Positions 1-6,465 of a DNA stretch of 26,435 nucleotides are shown piece by piece; position 1 is the stretch's first letter, and every line of letters begins with the position of its first letter. Origin of the DNA: JAJPXC01 sp964520525 (GTDB lineage Bacteria > Bacteroidota > Bacteroidia > Bacteroidales > Muribaculaceae); the NCBI GenBank assembly GCA_964520525.1, contig CAZFNR010000022.1:1-26435 (forward strand), read 5' to 3'. The notes beneath the pieces are model-generated. The model had not been told where the DNA came from, made no database searches, and worked only from the letters and a program-made list of their open reading frames with translations. The position numbers were made by a program, and so were the translations under genes.

Positions 1-12
1 CACCTTCAGAGA

Positions 13-54
13 GAAGCCCCGGAGCTGAACGAGCCCCGGGGCTTCCATTTTTTG
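13..54 (+). terminator. Intrinsic terminator
   Basis: A perfect 10-bp stem (13-22 gaagccccgg paired with 36-45 ccggggcttc) is followed by CATTTTTTG, a run of six T. It presumably ends a plus-strand transcript that enters from the left of the window. Confidence 0.85.
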
Positions 55-78
55 CACCCCCCACACCGGGGGAGCGCA

Positions 79-110
79 CTCCGAGCACTCGGAGCACTCC
101 GAGCGCTCGG
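79..110. repeat. Alternating inverted repeats (CTCCGAG / CTCGGAG)
   Basis: Four arms follow each other every 9 nt: CTCCGAG-CA-CTCGGAG-CA-CTCCGAG-CG-CTCGG. Each arm can pair with the next one or with the one before it, so several exclusive hairpins or a slipped cruciform can form. The function is unknown. It lies directly after a terminator and before a second hairpin. Confidence 0.7.
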
Positions 111-133
111 CGAACTTTGGTGAGTGAATTTGT

Positions 134-165
134 GGAAGCGGTTCCTCATAGGGGGAGCCGCTTCC
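134..165. other. Long imperfect hairpin
   Basis: GGAAGCGG (134-141) pairs with CCGCTTCC (158-165), and the stem continues inward through TTCC/GGAG with G-U pairing. Neither side carries a real T-run, so it is not a textbook terminator. It could be a back-up terminator or an RNA-processing hairpin. Confidence 0.6.
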
Positions 166-429
166 GTTTGAAGTGATTTATGTGCCGATTAGGTGTTTGC
201 TGAAAGGGGTTAGGCTGATAAGTAGGCAGAGGGTGGCGGATCCGGCGGTGAGCGTTGCGAATGATATGAGTGTTGCTGTGGTTGTGCTGAATCCACATAG
301 TAGATTAGTGTCGAACAGAATGTTGCGGAAGAGGATGTGAGAGTGGTAAATTGGTTGTTATGCCAATGAATCGCGCTGAGTTTTTTTGTGGGAAGCCGCG
401 GGTTGGTGGTGAGATAAAGCGTTGTTTGT

Positions 430-461
430 GTTGGGGGGTTGAGAAAAAATGCGTAACTTTG
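430..461 (+). promoter_or_regulatory. Promoter of the AspT/YidE-type transporter gene
   Basis: The -7 element TAACTTTG (454-461) matches the Bacteroidetes consensus TAnnTTTG exactly. A GTTG (430-433), resembling the -33 TTTG, lies exactly 20 nt upstream. Transcription would start near 468, giving a leader of about 60 nt before the ATG at 528. Confidence 0.6.
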
Positions 462-527
462 CACCTGATTTTGGCGTTTGTCCTTAATCGTTCTATAAAT
501 CAATGGTTTAAGTTCTGAAGCGATTTT

Positions 528-2192
528 ATGGAGTTAATTAACAGTCTCCTTGCTCCGGGCAATGTGAATTTGGCGAGTACGCTTGTGCTCTATTCATTTG
601 TGATTGCGCTTGGAGTGTTTCTTGGAAAGATGAAAATCGGCGGTGTCTCTTTAGGCGTGACATTCGTCCTGTTTGTGGGCATTGTCATGGGTCATTTAGG
701 CTATATGGTCGATGAGATGGTGCTGAAATTCATCCGTGAGTTTGGTTTGATATTGTTCATATTCTCAATAGGTCTACAGGTTGGTCCCGGATTCTTCTCT
801 TCGTTCAAGAAGGGTGGGGTGAGGCTAAACGCGCTCGCCGTTCTGGCGATTATGCTCAATGTGACCATAGTGCTTGCGATATATTTTATCGAAGGTGGCA
901 ACACTTCGATGTCGGCTCTTGTGGGAGTGATGTCGGGCGCTGTGACAAATACGCCCGGTCTTGCCGCGGCTCAGCAGACGGTGACTTCGGCCGAGGCTGC
1001 GAATACGATGGCGATGGGCTATGCGGCGGCTTATCCTCTCGGCGTTGTCGGTATCATTCTTGCGATGTTTGTCATCAAGTGGGTGTTCCGCATCAGGGTT
1101 GAGGATGAAATCAAGCAGCTTGAGAAGGAGCGTGAGGAGAGTACGCTAAAACCTTATCTCTCCTCGTATGAAGTGACGAATAAGCTTGTCGACGGAAAAA
1201 CGATGCTTGATCTCCATGAAGTGATACAGTGCAATTTCGTGGTTTCGCGTCTGATGAATAAGTCAGGTGAGATAATCATCCCGAAATCGACCACTGAGAT
1301 TCATGTCGGCGACAAGCTCTACATAGTGATGTCGCCCACTGACACACACCGTTTCAAGGCGGTTATCGGTCCTGAGATTCAGATGGATTGGAATTCTCTC
1401 AAGCCTCAAGGAGCGTTGCCTGTGGTTTCGCGCCGTATATTGATAACGAAGAGTGAGTATAATGGAGTCGCTCTCGGTTCGCTGCGACTGCACAACGGTT
1501 ATCGTCTGAACGCTACCCGCGTCAACCGTGCCGGAGTCGACCTCCTTGCGTCGCCGGAGTTGCGGCTGCAGATGGGTGACCGCATGACGGTGGTCGGCGA
1601 TTTGCAGGATATAGAGCGATTGGCATCGCGCATGGGTAACTCGATGAAGCGTCTGAACGAGCCGAATATCATCACGATATTTGTCGGAATCATGCTCGGT
1701 ATAGTCTTGGGCTCAATAAACGTGGGTTTCGGTATGAAACTGGGTCTTGCGGGCGGTCCGCTTGTAGTGGCTATCCTTTTGAGCCGTTTCGGCTATAAAC
1801 TGAAGTTGATTACATACACGTCGTCGTCGGCATCGCTGCTTATGCGCGAGCTTGGTATCTGCTTATTCTTGGCGTCGGTTGGTATCGCTGCCGGCAAAGG
1901 CTTTGCGGCGACGGTGTTTAACCCGACCGGAATGTGGTGGGTAATCTGGGGCTTTATGATCACGTTGCTGCCGCTACTGGTTGTGGGGTGCATAGCTCGC
2001 GGAGTTTACAAGATAAATTTTTTAACAATCATGGGTCTGTTTTCGGGCGGCTGCACCGATCCCCCTGCGCTTGCCTATGCCAACAACTCGACCGGAAATG
2101 ACCAACCTGCTGTGGCTTACTCGACAGTCTATCCGTTGACCATGTTCCTAAGGGTCGTTGTCGCACAGGCCCTTGTGTTGTGTTTCACATAG
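528..2192 (+). CDS. AspT/YidE-family putative antiporter with two TrkA-C domains
   Basis: This 554-residue inner-membrane protein has the layout of the aspartate:alanine exchanger (AAE) family: an N-terminal block of about five to six membrane helices (residues 15-190), two soluble RCK/TrkA-C regulatory domains (about 205-290 and 295-375), and a second membrane block (380-554). The family's duplicated signature is present twice, as SGAVTNTPGLAAA near residue 140 and as GGCTDPPALAYAN near residue 505. Length and order fit the YidE/YbjL/AspT family. Known members exchange small carboxylates or amino acids such as aspartate/alanine, but the substrate here cannot be read from sequence. The gene stands alone behind its own promoter and ends at a terminator shared with the convergent thioredoxin gene. 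Family assignment is strong; substrate is unknown. Confidence 0.92.
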   Translation: MELINSLLAPGNVNLASTLVLYSFVIALGVFLGKMKIGGVSLGVTFVLFVGIVMGHLGYMVDEMVLKFIREFGLILFIFSIGLQVGPGFFSSFKKGGVRLNALAVLAIMLNVTIVLAIYFIEGGNTSMSALVGVMSGAVTNTPGLAAAQQTVTSAEAANTMAMGYAAAYPLGVVGIILAMFVIKWVFRIRVEDEIKQLEKEREESTLKPYLSSYEVTNKLVDGKTMLDLHEVIQCNFVVSRLMNKSGEIIIPKSTTEIHVGDKLYIVMSPTDTHRFKAVIGPEIQMDWNSLKPQGALPVVSRRILITKSEYNGVALGSLRLHNGYRLNATRVNRAGVDLLASPELRLQMGDRMTVVGDLQDIERLASRMGNSMKRLNEPNIITIFVGIMLGIVLGSINVGFGMKLGLAGGPLVVAILLSRFGYKLKLITYTSSSASLLMRELGICLFLASVGIAAGKGFAATVFNPTGMWWVIWGFMITLLPLLVVGCIARGVYKINFLTIMGLFSGGCTDPPALAYANNSTGNDQPAVAYSTVYPLTMFLRVVVAQALVLCFT

Positions 2193-2223
2193 AATAATAT
2201 ATAATCCGATGAAAATAACGGAT

Positions 2224-2264
2224 GGCCGCTCCCGATTGTCAACAGGGAGCGGCCTCGCCTTTAT
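2224..2264. terminator. Bidirectional terminator between transporter and trxA
   Basis: A perfect 10-bp stem (2224-2233 ggccgctccc with 2245-2254 gggagcggcc) and an 11-nt loop sit between two convergent genes. Downstream on the plus strand comes TCGCCTTTATAT and on the minus strand ATCCGTTATTTTC, so it can serve both sides, though neither T-tract is strong. Confidence 0.75.
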
Positions 2265-2298
2265 ATAGAATAGAGACTCTATGGGCGGATTAGCAGGG

Positions 2299-2598
2299 TC
2301 AGCCGGCCGATTCGAGTATTTTTGCGACCAACGTTTCAGTTTGCTGCACGCCTACCGCGCGCCAAACGATTTCACCTTTATTAAACAGAATCAAAGTCGG
2401 CACTGAAAGGACATGGTATTTCGCAGCCAATTCGTTGTTGCGGTCGATGTCGACTTTAACAATTGTACCCTTGTCGCCGATTTGTTCCTTGACTTGTTTG
2501 AGAAGCGGAGCTTGCATTTTGCAAGGTCCACACCAGGTGGCGAAGAAATCAACAAGCACGGGCTTGTCGGCATTGATTATTTCCGAAAATTCATTCAT
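2299..2598 (-). CDS. trxA: Thioredoxin
   Basis: A 99-residue single-domain thioredoxin, the normal length for TrxA. The active site WCGPC is at residues 22-26 with the redox cysteines at C23 and C26, preceded by the usual VDFFAT strand. The conserved cis-proline motif (SVPT) is present near residue 66, and the following GxxxxxxxG turn is recognisable. There is no signal peptide, so it acts in the cytoplasm as a disulfide reductant, recharged by thioredoxin reductase encoded elsewhere. It stands alone, convergent with the transporter gene. No clear promoter consensus was found upstream on the minus strand. An ORF in another frame inside it is a shadow. Confidence 0.97.
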   Translation of the reverse strand: MNEFSEIINADKPVLVDFFATWCGPCKMQAPLLKQVKEQIGDKGTIVKVDIDRNNELAAKYHVLSVPTLILFNKGEIVWRAVGVQQTETLVAKILESAG

Positions 2599-2690
2599 GA
2601 CGATATAAGATTAATGCGTTTTAATTATGTCTGAGATGATAACGCCGCGCTGTGGGGTGATGTTTGCTCGAGATGCTCTAAAAGTGCGTA

Positions 2691-2721
2691 TTTTATTTTT
2701 CGATGATTATAATTATATTTG
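2691..2721 (+). promoter_or_regulatory. Promoter of the C10 protease gene
   Basis: TATATTTG (2714-2721) is an exact TAnnTTTG -7 element, with a T-rich stretch (TTTT at 2691-2694) 19 nt upstream as a weak -33. The predicted start near 2728 lies only about 13 nt before the ATG at 2741. It also argues against the in-frame ATG at 2627 as the start. Confidence 0.55.
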
Positions 2722-2740
2722 CGAATTAAATCAAAACCAT

Positions 2741-4387
2741 ATGAACAAGACTCTACTTATAATTGCGGCAATAGCGGCAACAACTGTCGGCTGTTGGGGT
2801 AGGACACTTAGCCCGGATGAGGCTTTAGCCCGTGTGTCGGGCGAAAATGATGCGAAGTATAATGCCAAAAAATTGTCGGCGTTGTCATCGCCTCGCCTAA
2901 TAGCGACAGGAAAAGAGGCGAATCAAGCAACCTACTATGTGTTCGCGACTCACGACCAGACGCTTATAGTCAGTGCGGACGACCTTGCGTTTCCGCTTTT
3001 GGGTTATATAGATAATCCGTCGGTTGATTTTGACAATCTGCCGCCCCAGATGGAGTGGTGGCTTGGTGAATATAGCCGTCAGATAGCATGGGCGAACGCC
3101 AACAGTGACATAGTTTCGAGAACCGCGGTGCCGGAGTCAGCTGCTGACAGCCGTGAGCCGATAGCGCCTCTATGTGCCACGACATGGGACCAAGAAGCCC
3201 CCTATAACGATCTTTGTCCCATGAAAGGCAGTAAACGCACGGTGACCGGCTGTGTGGCGACTGCGATGGCGCAGGTGATGAAATATTTCAACTGGCCCAC
3301 CACCGGGACCGGCACGGTCTCTTACCGCTGGAATCGGCAGACTCTGACGATGGATTTCGGGTCGACAACCTTCCAATGGGACAAAATGCTCAACAGCTAT
3401 CCTTCGTCAACATCGGGAACGGCTGAGCAGCGTGAGGCGGTGGCTACATTGATGAAGGCTTGCGGCTATTCGGTGGAGATGGAGTATGATGTGGCGAGCG
3501 CGGGCGGCTCGGGTGCGTCGAGCTGGATTTTGCCCAATGTGCTTGTCGCTAATTTCAATTATGACAAAGGCGCGCGCACTGAGTTCCGCGATTTTTATGA
3601 GCTGTCGGAGTGGGAGGAAATGATATATGAGAATCTCGCCAATGTGGGGCCAGTCCTTTATGGCGGCTCCGGGACGCTTGGCGGTCATGAGTTTGTGTGC
3701 GACGGCTACTCGTCTGACGGTTATTTCCACATAAACTGGGGCTGGAGCGGAGATTCCGACGGTTATTTCAAACTCACAGCCTTAAATCCGCCATCGCTCG
3801 GCACGGGTGGCGGAGCCGGTGGCTTCAATACGTTTCAGGATGCCACGCTTGGATTGTGCCTGCCGCAGCAAGAATCGGCTTATCCTGAGCCATACATGGC
3901 GATCGACGGAAATTTGACAGCTACGGTCAAAGAACGGGTTGTCAAATGCTCCGTTACGGGCGATGGCGGGTTCTTTAATTTTGGCAATTATGACGGCGAT
4001 TTCACCATAGGATTGCAGATGACTGACGATGACGGTAAGACCTATTATACAGTGGCAGGCACGGTGTCTGTCCCGTCGTTGAACGGATGGTATGATCTGG
4101 ATTTTGAAGTGGCTAATGAGGTTCCAGGCGGAATTTACCAAGTAGTGCCTGCGTACCGGCTTGGAGGGGGTGACTGGAAACCATTCCGCACCTATATCAC
4201 TTCACCGTCGACAGTTAGAATCACTTTGGGGTCGAGCGGCGTCGAGGAGCTGACGACAGTGGATGACACTGAGCAAAACGCTAAATGGTTTAACCTCCAT
4301 GGCGTAGAGGTCGATGGCGCGAATCTGGCGGCGGGAGTATACCTCAGAGTAGTCGGAGGGAAAACGGAAAAAGTCGTAGTGAAGTAA
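2741..4387 (+). CDS. Secreted C10-family (streptopain-like) cysteine protease
   Basis: The start at 2741 is preferred over an in-frame ATG at 2627 because it opens directly on a signal peptide (MNKTLLIIAAIAA...) and lies just behind a promoter; this gives 548 residues. An N-terminal inhibitor-like prodomain (about 21-140) precedes the peptidase domain. Catalytic Cys171 sits in the family motif GCVATAMAQVMKYF and catalytic His316 in GGHEFVCDGY, followed by DGYFHINWGWSG. The APYNDLCP segment before the Cys is typical of streptopain, interpain and the Bacteroides fragilis Bfp proteases. A C-terminal module ends in AAGVYLRVVGGKTEKVVVK, resembling type A sorting domains of the type IX secretion system. 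The signal peptide ends at TVGC, which could be a weak lipobox. The likely role is extracellular or surface proteolysis; maturation by prodomain removal is inferred from the family. Confidence 0.93.
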   Translation: MNKTLLIIAAIAATTVGCWGRTLSPDEALARVSGENDAKYNAKKLSALSSPRLIATGKEANQATYYVFATHDQTLIVSADDLAFPLLGYIDNPSVDFDNLPPQMEWWLGEYSRQIAWANANSDIVSRTAVPESAADSREPIAPLCATTWDQEAPYNDLCPMKGSKRTVTGCVATAMAQVMKYFNWPTTGTGTVSYRWNRQTLTMDFGSTTFQWDKMLNSYPSSTSGTAEQREAVATLMKACGYSVEMEYDVASAGGSGASSWILPNVLVANFNYDKGARTEFRDFYELSEWEEMIYENLANVGPVLYGGSGTLGGHEFVCDGYSSDGYFHINWGWSGDSDGYFKLTALNPPSLGTGGGAGGFNTFQDATLGLCLPQQESAYPEPYMAIDGNLTATVKERVVKCSVTGDGGFFNFGNYDGDFTIGLQMTDDDGKTYYTVAGTVSVPSLNGWYDLDFEVANEVPGGIYQVVPAYRLGGGDWKPFRTYITSPSTVRITLGSSGVEELTTVDDTEQNAKWFNLHGVEVDGANLAAGVYLRVVGGKTEKVVVK

Positions 4388-4417
4388 AAAATAGAAGATT
4401 AAAGTCAAAATAGAATA

Positions 4418-4455
4418 GCCCGCGGGTTCCCGAAAGAAACCGCGGGCATTATTTA
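4418..4455 (+). terminator. Terminator of the C10 protease gene
   Basis: An 8-bp G+C-rich stem (4418-4425 gcccgcgg with 4440-4447 ccgcgggc) is followed by ATTATTTAT. It lies 30 nt after the protease stop codon. Confidence 0.75.
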
Positions 4456-4487
4456 TGAAGAATCGAAACGTTCATTCTGACAGATTA

Positions 4488-4519
4488 TTTGTCGGAACGC
4501 AGGATAATTGTTAACTTTG
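4488..4519 (+). promoter_or_regulatory. Promoter of dapA
   Basis: A textbook Bacteroidetes sigma-ABfr promoter: TTTG at 4488-4491, 20 nt spacer, TAACTTTG at 4512-4519. Transcription should start near 4526. That makes the ATG at 4527 practically leaderless and supports the ATG at 4587 as the translation start. Confidence 0.75.
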
Positions 4520-4586
4520 TGGGCAGATGGCGTTTCGAGTTAACAGATGTAAGAATGTCGTCGCACCATCCACGATAATTAAGCAT

Positions 4587-5468
4587 ATGGCGCATATAAA
4601 TCTCAAAGGAATGGGTGTGGCGTTAATCACGCCCTTTAAGACTGACAAATCAGTTGATTATGATGCACTTGCCCGATTGTTGGAGTACCAAATCAAAAAT
4701 GGGGTTGATTATCTTGTCGTGCTCGGCACGACAGCCGAGACAGCCACGCTTACTCCGCAGGAGAAAAAGGAATTGCGCAGTTTTATCGCCGAGCGCGTCA
4801 ATGGGCGCGTCCCGTTGGTGATTGGTATAGGCGGGAACAACACGATGAGTGTTGTAGAGGAGATAAAGACGACTGATTTGAGCCGATTCAGTGCGATATT
4901 ATCGGTTGTGCCGTACTATAACAAGCCGTCGCAGGAGGGCATCTATCAGCATTACAGTGCAATAGCGTCAGCATCGCCACTTCCCGTGATACTTTACAAT
5001 GTGCCGGGTCGAACCGGCGTTAACATGACCGCCGAGACAACGCTTCGCCTTGCTCGTGACCATGAAAATATCATCGGCGTTAAGGAGGCATCGGGCAACA
5101 TCTCGCAGATGGATGAAATAATCAAGAGCAAGAACCCGGATTTCATGGTGATATCGGGCGATGACGGCATTACGTTCCCATTGTTGACGCTTGGAGCGGT
5201 GGGTGTGATTTCGGTGATTGGAAACGCTTTTCCGCGCGAGTTCAGCCGTATGGTGCGCCTTGCGCTCAACGGTGATTTTGCGAGCGCGTTGTTGATTCAT
5301 CACCGTTTCACGGAACTGTTCAGCCTGTTGTTTGTCGACGGCAATCCGGCGGGTGTGAAATGCCTGCTTCATGAGATGGGTTACATCGAGAACGAGCTTC
5401 GTCTGCCTCTCGTCCCGACGCGCATCGCCACCTATGAGAAAATACGTCAGGTGCTCACGACGATTTAG
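4587..5468 (+). CDS. dapA: 4-hydroxy-tetrahydrodipicolinate synthase
   Basis: DapA condenses pyruvate with aspartate semialdehyde, the first committed step to lysine and meso-diaminopimelate for peptidoglycan. The start at 4587 gives 293 residues, the normal family length, and begins with the typical MAHINLKGMGVALITPF. An in-frame ATG at 4527 would add 20 atypical residues and start at the transcription start itself. Key residues are all visible: T48-T49 in GTTAET, Y111 in VVPYYNKP, Y137 and R142 in YNVPGRTG, and the Schiff-base lysine K166 in GVKEASGN. The gene is monocistronic, with its own promoter. Its TAG overlaps the stop codon of the convergent ribD, and no terminator lies between them. 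Confidence 0.96.
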   Translation: MAHINLKGMGVALITPFKTDKSVDYDALARLLEYQIKNGVDYLVVLGTTAETATLTPQEKKELRSFIAERVNGRVPLVIGIGGNNTMSVVEEIKTTDLSRFSAILSVVPYYNKPSQEGIYQHYSAIASASPLPVILYNVPGRTGVNMTAETTLRLARDHENIIGVKEASGNISQMDEIIKSKNPDFMVISGDDGITFPLLTLGAVGVISVIGNAFPREFSRMVRLALNGDFASALLIHHRFTELFSLLFVDGNPAGVKCLLHEMGYIENELRLPLVPTRIATYEKIRQVLTTI

Positions 5469-6460
5469 TAATTCCTGTAATAATAGAAATTGTTTTGACC
5501 CAAGCGGTCGTTTCCAATCGGTTCGATGCTGATTTGGGGTGCTTTGCCACGCCCTTTTTCCCCAAGAATTATCGGAGCGACCTCGACACGTGCTTCATCC
5601 CAAAGCCCGGAGACTATGAACGCGTGGAGCAATCTCGGTCCAGCCTCGACGAGCACCGAGGTGATGCCTCGCTCATAGAGAGCTGCCAACGCTTCGTCGA
5701 TAGTGGATGACGAGAGAATGACGGTCGCCGGGTTTTGGAGTAGCGACGCATTGCGGTCCACTTTGCCGCCGCGGTCGAGAATGACAGGAATTGGCTGTCG
5801 GCCTGTCCATCGGCGGACTGTCAGACGGGGATTGTCGGCGTTGACGGTGGCTGCTGATGTCAGTATGGCATCGTGGAGGGAGCGCAATCGTGCGGTGAAC
5901 AGCGATGTCAAGGGGGTGGAGAATCTGTAAGCGCGCATACCCGCCTCTCTAACGCAGTCGAGAAATCCGTCGGCACTTTGCGCCCATTTCAGCGTCACTA
6001 ACGGTCGGCGGAGAGTGTGGGCGGTGAAGAAGCGGCGGTTCAGTTCCCGACATTCACGTTCAAGCACACCTGTAGTGACTTCTATGCCAGCCTCGCGAAG
6101 CATAGCCACGCCACGCCCGGCGACTTTCTCGAATGGGTCGACCGCTCCGATGACGACCCGAGGGATACCGGTGTCGATAATCAGCTTTGCGCAAGGGGGG
6201 GTCTTGCCGTAATGGGAGCATGGCTCGAGGGTAACGTAGATTGTAGCGGAAGATAGCAAACCGCGGTTGTTGGGCGAAACCGAAGCGATAGCGTTGACTT
6301 CGGCGTGTCCGTCGCCGCAACGACGGTGGTATCCCTCGCCGATGATGCGTCCGTCATGAACTATAACCGCGCCCACCATCGGGTTTGGTGACGCATTTCC
6401 CTGACCGTGGCGCGCAAGCTCCAACGCGCGGCGCATATATCGGCTGTCGATTTGTTCCAT
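5465..6460 (-). CDS. ribD: Bifunctional riboflavin deaminase/reductase RibD
   Basis: RibD performs two successive steps of riboflavin synthesis: deamination of the pyrimidine made by GTP cyclohydrolase II, and reduction of its ribosyl group with NADPH. In this 331-residue protein the N-terminal zinc deaminase domain (about 1-145) has H52 and E54 in HAEVNAI, and C81 and C90 in PCSHYGKTPPC. The C-terminal DHFR-like reductase domain (about 153-331) starts at RPLVTLKWAQSADG and holds VEAGPRLLHAF. Length and both active sites are normal. Its ATG lies 5 nt behind the stop of the huge alpha-2-macroglobulin-like gene, so it is probably the last gene of that transcript. No other rib gene is in the window. 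At its 3' end it overlaps the dapA stop by 4 nt. Confidence 0.96.
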   Translation of the reverse strand: MEQIDSRYMRRALELARHGQGNASPNPMVGAVIVHDGRIIGEGYHRRCGDGHAEVNAIASVSPNNRGLLSSATIYVTLEPCSHYGKTPPCAKLIIDTGIPRVVIGAVDPFEKVAGRGVAMLREAGIEVTTGVLERECRELNRRFFTAHTLRRPLVTLKWAQSADGFLDCVREAGMRAYRFSTPLTSLFTARLRSLHDAILTSAATVNADNPRLTVRRWTGRQPIPVILDRGGKVDRNASLLQNPATVILSSSTIDEALAALYERGITSVLVEAGPRLLHAFIVSGLWDEARVEVAPIILGEKGRGKAPQISIEPIGNDRLGQNNFYYYRNY

Positions 6461-6465
6461 GTGAG

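Larger units (their letters stand above)
1..527. other. Non-coding leader region of the window
   Basis: No convincing gene lies in this stretch. It holds a strong intrinsic terminator (13-54), a G+C-rich set of alternating inverted repeats (79-110), a second long hairpin (134-165) and, just before the transporter gene, a Bacteroidetes-type promoter (430-461). Between 178 and 357 the minus strand has a 59-codon open frame rich in hydrophobic residues, but it has no ATG, GTG or TTG start, so it could at most be a decayed gene fragment. The gene whose transcript the first terminator ends lies outside the window. Confidence 0.6.

Noticed and set aside
79..110. CRISPR-like repeats
   Set aside because: Units are 7 nt with 2-nt spacing; there are no spacers and no cas genes.
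210..503. 97-codon minus-strand frame in the first intergenic region
   Set aside because: Low-complexity, Gln/Pro/Ser/Thr-rich translation without a domain, and it runs antisense across a consensus promoter.
2627..2740. Longer start for the C10 protease
   Set aside because: The extra 38 residues precede a complete signal peptide and lie upstream of the predicted transcription start.
4527..4586. Longer start for dapA
   Set aside because: The ATG coincides with the predicted transcription start, and the added residues are not DapA-like.
6195..6201. G7 run in ribD as a phase-variation tract
   Set aside because: It encodes the fixed KTPPC motif of the deaminase and is shorter than typical switching tracts.
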